A stretch of 64,000 bases of DNA from Gigaspora rosea (lineage: Eukaryota > Glomeromycota > Glomeromycetes > Diversisporales > Gigasporaceae): positions 133,572-197,571 of the forward strand of contig QKWP01000141.1 of assembly GCA_003550325.1 (NCBI GenBank), given 5' to 3'. The notes beneath the pieces are model-generated. The model did not search any database. It had not been told where the DNA came from and worked only from the letters and a program-made list of their open reading frames with translations. How positions within the stretch are numbered: position 1 is the first letter of the stretch; the number at the start of each line of letters is the position of its first letter. This document shows, one piece after another, positions 46,870 through 57,164 of this stretch. The translations under genes were made by a program, and so were the position numbers.

Positions 46870-47780
46870 TTCGTTTCTGTATAAAGTAATTTTTCTTCAC
46901 CAAATATATGAAGACAATTTCGAAACGGGTTAGTTAATTCACTTCTGCTATAAATCGAATTATAATGTATGTCCTCTAATTTTTGTTTCCATAATTCTTT
47001 GATTTCTTTAATTTATTTAGCCTCGAGTTTTCTTTTAGTCGACGACATTTGAAAATCAGGTTGAACATCATTTTGGTTAACCCCTTGATCACTATTTGAA
47101 AATCAGTTTGAACATCATTTTCATCACCATTTGAGTCACCTTCATATTATTGAATTCTTCAACTATTTGGATAACATCCGAGTCTTCAATAGTTTCCATG
47201 GACGATGGGAATGTTTTACCAAAAAGGGTAGGTAAATAGTTTTCAAGCAAAGACCCAAGAGTTCATGACTTGCACTTCATGAGATCGTATCCAAATGTAA
47301 AGGTAAAAAATATTTTTGGTTCAGTAGATTCTAAATTTATCACATATTGGTTTGAACGTGCATTAATTCATTCCAATTGGGACTTCAACATTTGATGTTT
47401 GAATTTGTATGTAGAGGCTAACATGTGTTTCAAAAAAAAACATTAAAACAGATTGCAGTTATTTGTGCATCAGCGCCAAATTTTCTAATTCCACAGATGT
47501 AAAATTTAGGCGAAAAAGCAAGTGGCTTAATATAGATGTCTGAAAAAATTATAATGTTACTCAGACAATTATTAAATGCTTTGTTGAATTCAGTTGCAAC
47601 ATGATCAGGCTTAAGTGAAAATATAAAGTCCCTAATATCCATCTTATATGTGTGCTCGGTGTGGCTTGCTTCATAAAAACCAATAGCAAAACTGAAGGTG
47701 ATAGAGAAGAGTAGCTTTAGTGTTTCAACTATATACAATGATATAGAACCGTATCGACGGCTTCTTGTTTGACACGTAAA
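46870..47780 (-). pseudogene. Unrecognised gene, decayed copy 2
   Basis: Contains MDIRDFIFSLKPDHVATEFN and SDIYIKPLAFSPKFYICGIR in the upstream part (47738-47430). Then ETHVSLYIQIQTSNVEVPIG, GKTFPSSMETIEDSDVIQIV and STKRKLEAK-stop-IKEIKELWKQKLEDIHYNSI. The stop after EAK differs from that in copy 1. Low-level amino acid differences (for example NPDH/KPDH, FGID/FGAD) between copies suggest some time under constraint before decay. Confidence 0.5.
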
Positions 47781-47802
47781 AATGATTCAACGAAGTACTA
47801 TG

Positions 47803-47965
47803 CTCGAAAAGATCTGCTCACGTGACGTCCTGCAGCTTGTTCCGCGACCCACATCCCATACTGTATTACGTTGTTGCATAGAAGGACGTGACTGTAGGTA
47901 GAAAGGTTGGTCACGACTGTTGTGTGCGAGGAAGGGGCACACCACGAGACGAGCAATAATAATGA
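47803..47965. other. GC-richer insert private to duplication copy 2
   Basis: ATGCTCGAAAAGATCTGCTC...GGGGCACACCACGAGACGAG. Composition is clearly less AT-rich than its surroundings. The minus-strand 66-codon frame here has no recognised motif. Could be a fragment of another element or a gene-conversion patch; target duplication not seen. Confidence 0.4.
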
Positions 47966-48634
47966 TTTGCTAGATATAAATGTTAAGTAATATCGCAAAA
48001 AGGTAACTGGTTAAAGGGTGGATAATTGGTTGGCACACAGAAATTGAGTATTTATATGATTAAACTAAATCGCATCAAATTGCATAATTTTACATCACTT
48101 ATATAATACCATTGTCAAATGCATATTCTCAATAAGGCCTGTATATTTGGCTATTATAAAAATCGATTAAATAATAGAGCTGAATAAGCTGGAAATACAA
48201 TTATATTTAAAGTGTGTAATATAATTAATTTTTGATTGTATGTTAAAGTGTGAAATAATTTAATTTTTGGTAGTATGTTAAAGCGGAAATAATTATTTTT
48301 AGTAGTTTGTTAAAGTTCGAAATAAATTAAAATTTTTTAATAGTATGTTAAATGCGAATAATTTAGTACTGATAGCATGTAAGAAAATGTATTAATAAAA
48401 TTTAAATAAATGCATTAAAAAAATTTTTTATTATTTTTGAAATGAGTTCAAAAATAATTACATTGAACACTAGGGCTCTTGAATTTAATGAATAGTTTTT
48501 TTTTTTATTTAATTAAAACGTTTTTATTAATTAATAAACTTTCATCGTGATTTGTAACTTTGAACTTATGTATATAATTCTGAAATCAAGATTTTCGACG
48601 ATTAAGGGGGTTACAATTCGGATCATACATTAAA

Positions 48635-48737
48635 TCAAATTATGCGCCAAACCTTTGTAAGCTTGTACTTTACACCATAACGTGATAAAAATCCACCATC
48701 AGACTCAGCTTCATCAAGTAATGTTGGATAAGTTAAT
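48635..48737 (-). CDS. Candidate terminal exon of an unknown gene
   Basis: A good 3' splice site (TTTTTTCTTCAG) precedes one base plus 34 codons ending in TGA: LTYPTLLDEAESDGGFLSRY then GVKYKLTKVWRII. Amino acid composition is protein-like in an otherwise AT-rich area. I could not find the upstream exons with confidence: the minus strand above runs into the tandem repeat at 49245-50180. It may be a relic. Confidence 0.3.
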
Positions 48738-49244
48738 CTGAAGAAAAAAGAAAAAGTTGGAAGTGGTTATATAGGATAATGCTGGCAAAAAGATTAATGT
48801 CACATGGACTATATCCGGTTACATTATAAAGAAAACCATACAACTTTTTACAAAAGTTCGGCTAGCATCATTCATCATTTGATTTAAATATATGATCAAA
48901 ATTTTAACGCCTAAATCACCGAAAATTTTGATCTCAGAAACTAATGTTATAAATTCAAAATTACCAATTTTGTGAAAAATAATTTCACTGAAACTTACCC
49001 AAGCTTAAGTAGAATTACAAAAATAAAGTAATTTTTACATTTTACATCCCTAAGTATTGTGCAATCTTATATGATTGGATAAATTATGATAAATATCAAC
49101 AATATAAATAATATAAAAAATTATCAAACCAATTTCGGATCTTAATTTTGATCTCATGAAATTCAAGATTGTATTACTGTACTTTTTATATTGTTTATAT
49201 TTATTATTATTTAGTCACTCATAGGATTTATGCTTATGTAATAA

Positions 49245-50180
49245 CAGTAAGCTTCTGGTGTTGATGAAACCACACCGACCCGGTAACTTATTGTTTTGGT
49301 CATCGCCAACTTTTTTTCATGATTTATAATACTGTAATAGCTGTAAAACAAAGAAATTCATAAATTACGTAATTAATCTACAGTATATATCAGATAATCT
49401 TACGCAGCATATATCAAGTGAAAGTGACTTTTAGACGGTCAGAACTGACATTAAGAATGTAATTTCTATTTACTATAAAGGCTTATCCCCTTTAATTTAT
49501 AAAACGGTAAATTTCTGGTTTTGGAAAAACAAAGAAATTCTCTATTCTATATATATCGATATTCTTATACAGCACACATCATGGGAAAGAACGGTCTGGA
49601 ACTGACATTAAATATGTAATTTCACTATAAAGTATCCCTCTTATATATAAAACGGCAAGTTTCTGGTTTTGGAAAATTATTGACACCGACTCAGTAACTG
49701 TCATTGCTATTATCGGCAACTTTTTTCCCAGGATTTATGACTGTAAAACAAAGAAATAAATTACGGAATAATCTATATAAATAAATATTTTTACGCAGCA
49801 GACATCATGTGAAAGCGACTTTGAGCTAACATTAAATATGTGATTTCTATTTACTTTAAAGGCCTATCCCCCTCTAATATATAAACGGTAAGTTTCTGAT
49901 TTTGGATAAATTATTGATACCGACTCGGTAACTTATTGTTTCAGTCATCGCCAACTTTTTTCCCAGGACTTTGATACAGTAATAGCTGTAAAATAAAGAA
50001 ATTCAATAAATTACGAAATTAATATATATACAACGATATTCATACGCAGCACACATCATAGCAACTTTTAAACAGTCACGTCCCTAGTGGATCTCACATC
50101 AAATATGTAATTTCTATTTATTATAAATAAAGGCTTATCCCCCCTTTAATATATAAATTTCTGATTTCTTAAATAAAAAA
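49245..50180. repeat. Tandem repeat, about four diverged units
   Basis: Recurring order: GGTAAxTTTCTGGTTTTGGA, CACCGACTCAGTAACT, TCGCCAACTTTTTTCCCAGG, CTGTAAAACAAAGAAAT, TTACGCAGCAxACATCATG, GTAATTTCTATTTACTATAA, CTTATCCCC. CTTATCCCC-type unit ends occur near 49486, 49628, 49863 and 50126. Spacing is uneven (about 145-260 bp) because units carry deletions. Confidence 0.7.
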
Positions 50181-50477
50181 TTTAGACTCTCAACTCCTAA
50201 AGTTACATATTTTAAATAAATATTAGCACATTGAACAGAAGCGTGATCCAGAAATACATGAAAAATTCATGTGAAAATGGTAGTGCCGTTTATTACGTAA
50301 TTTTAAGAGAGAGGGAAGGAACCTATCAAGTCTATAATGCACATTGATCGATCATCTATGAAGGGAAAAGAATTATGTAATACAGAAATACACTAATACG
50401 TGTACTACTAAATAAGGCAGTATCATAGTGTCAAATGACTTTTTTCAGGATCGTCATCGAATAATTTCAAATAACGA

Positions 50478-50484
50478 TATAAAA
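50478..50484 (+). promoter_or_regulatory. TATA-like box for the coiled-coil gene
   Basis: TATAAAA in an ACGATATAAAACGCC context, followed by a CT-rich tract (TTTTTTTTTCTTTTCTC) of the kind seen at fungal transcription starts. It lies 196 bp upstream of the ATG at 50674. Confidence 0.4.
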
Positions 50485-50508
50485 CGCCTTTTTTTTTCTT
50501 TTCTCAAG

Positions 50509-50645
50509 TATCTCTTAGTTTTAAACCTCTAACAAAAAATAATCTCAGTTTTTAAACCTCTAACAACATAAAAAGAAAATCTCCGTTTTAAACCTCTAAC
50601 AAAAAACAAAATATCAGTTTTAATTTAAACCTTTAACAAAAGCTC
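50509..50645 (+). repeat. Four-copy 35-bp repeat in the probable 5' leader
   Basis: Variants of ATCTCAGTTTTAAACCTCTA plus ACAAAAAA, four times in a row, between the TATA-like box and the ATG of the gene at 50674. The location in a leader suggests it could influence translation or transcription; that is inference. Confidence 0.75.
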
Positions 50646-50673
50646 AACCGCATAAAAAAAAAAAAATAAGAAA

Positions 50674-51235
50674 ATGTGTTTTCATATCTTTTGCTTTATC
50701 ATCCTTTTTCTTTTCACAAAACTTTTTGAAAAGGCGCTTGGTAAATAAGTTTTTCTCTTTAGCCTTTTTTTTTTTAATTTACGTCTAAAACTTTTAATAT
50801 AATTTTAGAAGAAAATTTATATAAAAATTTAGAAGGTGACGGAACTGAAGACGGTAAACTAATGTTTTTAAATAGCATTATTTGAGTTTTCACCTTGAAC
50901 ATATAATATTAATGTGATTAATTTTGTTAGAAGACGCGTTCGAGATAGAAAGTATTCACAAAGAAATGTTAGATACACTTATTTCCTTTGTTCGAGAGAA
51001 TAACGAGAAATTAGAATGGTTATCACGTGATATAGATGAAGAAGCTGGAAAAATGGCTACCTTAGTTGTAGAGTTGACAGAACTTGTAAAGGAGCAACAA
51101 GAGAATCTTGACAGATGTTTATTTCAACAACAACATGAGAAAAATAATAAAAAGAATACATTAAAGAATGAATTTACGACAATAGAAAGAAAAGACTTAC
51201 AATTTAATCTTCAAACGCCAGTTGAAACTTATTGA
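50674..51235 (+). CDS. Small three-exon protein with hydrophobic N-terminus and coiled coil
   Basis: Three exons splice in frame: 50674-50740, 50809-50853 and 50931-51235. Donors are GTAAATAAG and GTAAAC, acceptors AATTTTAG and TTTTGTTAG, and both introns are phase 1 and 68-77 nt long. The product is 138 residues. It has a signal-peptide or anchor-like start (MCFHIFCFIILFLFTKLFEK), an acidic stretch (NLYKNLEGDGTEDEDAFEIE), then a long amphipathic helix region (VRENNEKLEWLSRDIDEEAG, VVELTELVKEQQENLDRCLF) likely to form a coiled coil, ending QTPVETY. No frame break. TATA-like box and leader repeats lie upstream, and a broken tandem copy lies downstream. No known family recognised; secretion is possible but the hydrophobic stretch may instead be a membrane anchor. 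Confidence 0.65.
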
Positions 51236-51250
51236 CTGCAATACAATAAA

Positions 51251-52100
51251 GATGTGTTTGAGCTAGAAAGTATTCCCGTAGAAATATTAGATACAATTAT
51301 TTTCTTTTTCGAGAGAACAATAAGAAAGTAGTATGGCCCTGTAAAAATTTTTTCCGAAATTTTCCCTTATTTATCTAAACTTTTTGTGAAACACTACCTG
51401 CAACATGATCGACAATATTTAGACAAGCTGAATAATCTCCATGGTTTAAGATTATAAATTCTGTGAATATACAACTTTAATTGAAAAAACGTGGAATATA
51501 AAACACGGATCGACATTTTCTATAGGGAGGGTATCACATAATACGATATATGCTGAAGCTGGAATTAAAAACAACTTGAAGTTCGGCCAAGACCAAGACA
51601 AAAAGGAAAACAAAATTCGCATCAAACAAAAACTACCTAATGACCTTAACTCCACAAGTCGAGCAGAAACAAACAATTTTGAAAAAAGAAGATCCAAAAT
51701 AAAGATGGCAAGTGGCTGCCTTAGGCCGTTCGAATTTAATCCTTCGGCCAACATCCGCTAGTTGAATTCTCCCTGAAAATGTCTAATCAATCAAAATGCT
51801 TGATAACACTCACGGTCACTTGATTTACATCGACCAATGAAATTGGCCCATACTATGTGTTCGTTTCATTTTTCCCTCCTCCCTTCCTGAGCACCCTAGA
51901 AAGTGACATTAACCGAAGAATTAACTGCAAGCGGCCTTAGTTGAAAAGTTGGCAAAACTCATAAAGGAGCATCAAGAGAAAATTGCGAGATGTTTATTTC
52001 ACACAATTGAGGAAATGATACATTAATTAATGAATTTACAACAATATAAAGAAAAGCCTCGCGATTTTATCTTCAAAAGCCGGTTCAAACTTCTTAATTG
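51251..52100 (+). pseudogene. Broken tandem copy of the coiled-coil gene, exon 3
   Basis: Bases 51251-51335 read VFELESIPVEILDTIIFFFE, matching AFEIESIHKEMLDTLISFVR of the intact gene. Bases 51935-52100 read LVEKLAKLIKEHQEKIARCL, matching VVELTELVKEQQENLDRCLF and its tail including the 3' flank. The two parts are separated by about 600 bp of unrelated sequence (51340-51930). Exons 1 and 2 were not duplicated. The second part has a stop and frame changes. Confidence 0.65.
51340..51934 (+). other. Insert of about 600 bp splitting the tandem copy, with an open frame
   Basis: Contains a plus-strand frame (about 51455-51761) reading DYKFCEYTTLIEKTWNIKHG, STFSIGRVSHNTIYAEAGIK, then a lysine/glutamine-rich part and MASGCLRPFEFNPSANIR before TAG. 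Just upstream another frame gives HYLQHDRQYLDKLNNLHGL. It could be part of a transposon-derived or host gene; family not recognised. Ends and target duplication not clear. The minus-strand 100-codon frame is the shadow of this one. Confidence 0.35.
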
Positions 52101-52403
52101 CAATACAATAGTCGATACAGCTAGTGGAATAAGTGGATCTTTGATTAAACATCGCTTTTTATGTATCTATTATTTATTGATATGAAGTTACTATCTTGAT
52201 ATATCGCAGACTTAGTGATTTATGGTTGAAATTTGAGAGCCAAATTTGGTTAAGTGGGAACAGTGCCAGGACATAGAATCGAGGCATTACTGGTAAAAAC
52301 GTTCCAAATTTGGAGTCAGTCAAAGCGGATCGAATTTTGAAATTTTGTCTAATTTAACGTTTTTATCAATTAAATATTAGGGTCTGGGTCATTTGAAAAT
52401 TAG

Positions 52404-52571
52404 AGTTAGAAGAATCTGTAGGTAAAATTGCATTTCTGAATTTTTTAGTAATGTACCAAAGTAGATTTAGAAGAATCTGTGGGTAAAATTGCATTTCTGA
52501 ATTTTTTAGTAATGTACCAAAGTAGATTTAGAAGAATCTGATTTTTAAGTAATGTACCAAAGTAGATTTAG
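52404..52571. repeat. Tandem repeat, three units of about 61 bp
   Basis: TTAGAAGAATCTGTGGGTAA...AGTAATGTACCAAAGTAGAT occurs twice in full, then a third time with an internal deletion. Very high identity, so recent. Confidence 0.9.
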
Positions 52572-52579
52572 ACTACTAT

Positions 52580-54280
52580 TTCTTGTATTTTTCGCCTTTT
52601 TTTTGTCTTTCTTTTTTGCTTGTTTGAGTTGGTTAAAAATTCACAATTTGATTGGTCGATCATCTATCGATCATTAAAACGTGGATGTTGAGTGAATTTC
52701 ACGTGATAATTAGCAATTAAACGAATTTTAAAAAAAGAAAAGATGTGAATATTTTTGATCGTTATTACTGATTAAGTTATTTTTTAACTACATAAGAAAT
52801 TTTTATAGCTTCTACAAACTCTAATAAATTTTAGAATGATCATGTATGTGTGCTATCTTAATAAAAGTAATTACAGCATTTAAGTAGTCGAAATTAGTAT
52901 TCGAAATTATTTTCATATTTGCCGAAATTATTGCCGAAATTTTTTGAACTCTTTTCACCAAAATAGATCCAATAGTATAGTTATTTCGGAGTGTTTCATA
53001 TAAAATATTTTGGCAGTGCCAAAATGTTTGCCAAAAATACTATGTGTCAAAAATAATTTAGGCACACATGTATATGTTCAAAGAAACTTTTAAATCTTTA
53101 TGACTTTGTTCTACACATTGGGCCACAAAAAGTTAATTTTTCGTTTTGCATAACCCGCAGTCCCTATTTTTCAAAAAAAAATTTTTTTAAGTTCAATTGT
53201 ATAACTATTCCATTTTTACTGATAGGCCCAAAAAAAAAAAGACACAAACTTTTCACGTTTTCTGATTCCATCCCTATAACAAATTGCAGCACGGAATGAT
53301 ACTGCAATACACAAGAATGGTTTAATATGGAACCACACGAACCTGCACGTAAATCTATACGAGACAATGTGTGGGATAACACGTTTACAGCACATAATAA
53401 GGAACAGATTCTGTGCAACAGTGCACGTACTAACGTGCAATTTTATGTGTTTTCTCGTGCATTGTCTCGTGCATACTTACGTGCAGGTAACACATAATAG
53501 CATATATCCATACATATATACATAATAATATATATCGTATATGCATTATTTTATTAACTAAATTTTAACTAAATTTATAAGTTTTATTAACTAAATTTTG
53601 TATTTTATTAACTAACTTTAATTATTTTATTAATTAAATTTTATAATGCTAATACTTTAATTAATATTTACATGCTGAATAAGAAAATGCTTCTAATTAC
53701 TAAAACTAGCAACTTTAAAAATAACCCAGCAACTAATAATAATGAAAAAAAAAAACAAAGTAATAGTACAAAAATGAAAGGTTTAAAAAAAAATTCGATA
53801 TGACTACTTTAGAAATAAATCCAGTAGGGACAACTCCTTTTGTGGCAAATCCAATGGCAGTAATTCAAAGGAGGTACTAAAATACAATAATATACGGAAA
53901 TTATTAAAAAATAAAAGAAAAAGTAATAGTAAAAAAAAATAAAGCTGCGATACAACCAAAAATGATAAAAAACATACACCAAAAATGATAGTGATTCCAA
54001 AAGAGCAACTTCCTAGGCAATAACTTTAAAGGATGGTTTAAAAATAACTAGAAAAACAATTATATAAAAATTAATGAGTTGTAAAAACAAAATTATAAAA
54101 AAAAAATTAAATACAATAATAAAAATTACAAGAATAAACAAAAAAAAACAAAAGCAAATATTTATTTGCTTACAAATCAAATGTAATTTGTGCATGTCAA
54201 TGCACGGAAATTATTATTGTTAAGTGCAAAAAAAAACAAAAAAAAACAACAAAATGAATGTTTTTATGCGTGTCAATGCA
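52580..54280. other. AT-rich stretch without a supportable gene
   Basis: Bases 53122-53156 (GGGCCACAAAAAGTTAATTT...TTTTGCATAAC) match 28473-28503. At 53400-53490 the motif CGTGCA recurs (ACGTGCAAT, CTCGTGCATTG, CTCGTGCATAC, ACGTGCAGG). Long A runs follow on the plus strand to 54240. The frames at 53164-53440 and 53809-54195 have no recognised features. Confidence 0.45.
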
Positions 54281-54284
54281 CAAA

Positions 54285-54755
54285 ATTTATAATCATTAAG
54301 AATCTTAACAATTATCACGAATTATGATCATTAAGGATCTTAACGATCATCACTTTAGTACATGAAATTATAATCGTTAAGGATCTTAACAATTGTAACA
54401 ATTGTGATATCATGCACAAAAATTATGATAGTTAAGAATCTTAACAATCATTGTCCTTAACAATTGTAATGATCATGACATCATGTTACAGAAATGATTG
54501 TTAAAATTGAATTTTAACAATTGTGATGATCATGATGTCAGTGCACTGATTGTTAAGAATTTTAACGATTGTGCATGTCAGAGCATGAAAATTATAATTA
54601 TGATCATTAAGAATCTTAACGATTGTGCATGTCAGTGCATAAAAATTATGATCATTAAGAACCTTAATGATTGTGCATGTTAATGCATGAAAATTAGAAT
54701 CTTAACAATTGTGCACGTTAATGCATAGAAATTATGTGATCATTAAGATTAATAT
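54285..54755. repeat. Minisatellite, unit about 45-55 bp
   Basis: Recurring ATTATGATCATTAAGAATCT, TAACGATTGTGCATGTCAGT, GCATGAAA, about ten variable units. Because AAGAATCTTAACA and CATGTCAGTGCATG are themselves near-palindromic, the array is rich in short inverted repeats. Confidence 0.85.
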
Positions 54756-55019
54756 ACATCAATATATGGATTTAATACTATGATAGTGCACAGATTTCAA
54801 TTTTTTGTGTAATAATGTGTATTAAATTTTTTGGATAATCAGTTTCCTTGCAGTTTCTATGCAGTGATTATGAAACTTGTGCTTACTCGCATACAATTTT
54901 GTATTATATATGCATTTTCATGTATTGTGTTTGCATAGGGCATATTTTCAAAAAAGAAAAATTAAATTTGGATGTTAACGTGAATCTATTAATTTGCAGT
55001 AATTAAAAAAGAAAAAAAT

Positions 55020-55050
<31 letters not shown>

Positions 55051-55234
55051 TAAAATAAAATAAAAATCTGACCTGCTGATGAAATTTTGGAACAAGTTAT
55101 GCAAAGTAAAATATTAACTTGTGTAGCATAATATATGTCGTTTCAAAATTTAAAATTAACTTACATATGGGCAGATTTGGCCTGTGTACTCTGGGTATTT
55201 ACATGTCTCAATTTTTGTACCCAGGTACTTTTAC

Positions 55235-55399
55235 TAGAGATGGGCAAAATACAAAATTTTCATTTTAGCATGCACATGTGCATGCATTTTTTTGCATGCA
55301 TGCATGCATGTTTTGACAAAAGTAATGATTTAATTTCTTAATGCTGGCCAGAATTAATTGCATGCATGCATGCAGTCATGTGCATGGTGCCCATCTCTA
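55235..55399. mobile_element. 165-bp hAT MITE with GCATGCATGCATG subterminal repeats
   Basis: Ends TAGAGATGGGCA and TGCCCATCTCTA, exact 8-bp duplication ACTTTTAC at 55227-55234 and 55400-55407. Inside each end are runs of GCATGCATGCATG. The TAGAGATGGGCA end is a widespread hAT form. Confidence 0.9.
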
Positions 55400-55663
55400 A
55401 CTTTTACACTATATTGAACAATATATTTTACTATATCTACTGTACTTATGTATCCTGGGTATAAGTAGTGTATAAGGTGCTTCAAACTAGCAAAGAATAC
55501 ACTGCATGAAGAGTACACAGGTCTGTATTTTATAGTAACTCTAATTGTATACTATATCTAATATAGTATAGCAATAATATACTGTATTATATTTATATTT
55601 TTTAATTAATGATAATTATATAATAAAAATATATTATATTTTGTATATTTGAACAACAATTAA

Positions 55664-56855
55664 TCTAGGTGAGTCTTGACTACTCTAGTAGGTTTTGGTC
55701 GCAGATAAACTAGTTTGAGCTTCTATTCTTGCATGTAATTTATATGTATTTGTTATTGTACAATTTAAGTCATTTATATATCTACTTATATAAATTACCC
55801 AATAAAGATATAAGCAAGGCAGAGGGTGTGGCAACTTATAGAAGTTGGTAAGTTGTCACTCGGGTCTTGAGTTGGTGATGCTTTTGAAAAAATAAACCTG
55901 TGTTCCGGTAACTGTTTTTTGTCGATCGGTTGGGTACATTACCTGTAGTCCTTGGTTACCATCTTGAATGGGAGCTTTCGGGCGAAATTGTGTCTTGTGA
56001 CACAGACAAATCCAAGGAACCAGAGAAACAGAAACCCATTTGGCAAGTCCCGAGTAAGGAGGTAGCTCTGATCTTTTACGGTACTACCAAAAACTGGAAT
56101 ATCAGACCGAAACCAGAGAACCGGACATTGTCCTTGGGGACAAGGTCTACCAACCTGGCCGCCGGAGTCACACCGAAGGAAAAGGACCTATGTTGAGGAA
56201 TTGGGGACCATGGGGAAAAAAACCATAATGGCACCTAATGCCGAGTAGATCAACCCTTCCGGGCCAACTGGATTGGAAGTTTGGGATATATTGGTGAAGG
56301 ACCGGTAGGAAAATGATGGTGGGTACCAGGGTTGGAGTGAACCTTACAAGGGCAGTAGTAGGTAATGGTAGCGGTTGCAGGGTATCCCAATGACTGCAAG
56401 TTGTTTGCCTCAGTGAATGCGTAAGTTACCGAAGTGTAGGTGAATACCTGTGGGGGACAGGTATCGCTCTACCAGGTTTACTGCAGGGGCAAATGCCCTC
56501 TAAAAGGTGTTTGGCTAAAGCCTCAGCGTACTTTCAACAGCAAATTACTCTGTGAAAGGGTATATTAGAAGAAAAATTGAACATGGGTAGAAGCCAGAGA
56601 GTTTAAATAGGCAATCTCCTAGTTGGGTTGCAGTATGGCATCTAGTATAGAACCTTCGGGCGGACTACTTAAATTAGACAACCAAAAGTTGTACATGTGG
56701 CTAGTTGTATTCTCGTTATACAAATGTAATATGTGGCACAGTTATACTGACCGGGCCAACCCACTTGTACCAATAAAGTGCTAGGGTACCTAAGTGGTCA
56801 CCTTAATATTAAAAAAAAAAAAAGATATAAGCAAGGCTTCACCTTAAAAAAAAAA
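55664..56855 (+). mobile_element. Short retroelement (about 175 bp plus insert) with 19-bp target duplication
   Basis: ATATTTGAACAACAATTAA occurs exactly at 55645-55663 and 56856-56874. Between them, once the inner element is removed, is a body starting TCTAGGTGAGTCTTGACTAC and ending CCAATAAAGATATAAGCAAG GC TTCACCTT and a poly-A tract. The AATAAA close to the A tract suggests a polyadenylated RNA as template. No clear A/B box, so not obviously tRNA-derived. Confidence 0.75.
55821..56820 (+). mobile_element. 1-kb GC-richer retroelement nested in the shorter one, 17-bp target duplication
   Basis: AAAGATATAAGCAAGGC occurs exactly at 55804-55820 and 56821-56837. The insert ends in a poly-A run and has CAATAAAG about 40 bp before it, so it derives from a polyadenylated transcript copied by LINE machinery. 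GC content is well above the surroundings. The 88-codon frame 55930-56196 (MGTLPVVLGYHLEWELSGEI...) is the longest; I recognise no family. It begins with a hairpin (GCAACTTA...TAAGTTGTC). It could be a long SINE-like element or a processed copy of a host RNA. Confidence 0.8.
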
Positions 56856-57029
56856 ATATTTGAACAACAATTAAATAATAATTCAAATTTAATAATAGTA
56901 TTTTGAATTAATTCTATTTTAATATTAAATTTAAAAAAAATATTTTTTAATTAAACTTTAATTGTATAAAGCCTTTTTATATACCATATTTTATATATAA
57001 ATACTCTTTATACTGTTAACCTGTAAAAT

Positions 57030-57130
57030 ATCACAAAAACGGATATAACGTTTGAACCAGTGATCCAAATTCGATGAAACAACCACCATTCGACTCAGCG
57101 CGATGAGACGGTTCGAATAAGCTATAGTAC
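57030..57130. repeat. Dispersed repeat fragment
   Basis: ATAACGTTTGAACCAGTGAT...GACTCAGCGCGATGAGACGG TTCGAATAA has the same layout as 37870-37985. Likely a common repeat of this genome. Confidence 0.45.
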
Positions 57131-57164
57131 GTCCCTGTACGCCTCTGGTTGCCAAGATAGGAGT

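Larger units (their letters stand above)
46833..48540. repeat. Segmental duplication, copy 2
   Basis: Partner of 41440-43308, same orientation, 5.4 kb apart. Bases about 47803-47965 are private to this copy and replace 42410-42690 of copy 1. Confidence 0.85.

Noticed and set aside
51452-51754. 100-codon minus-strand frame
   Set aside because: Shadow of the plus-strand frame, which has the more protein-like composition.
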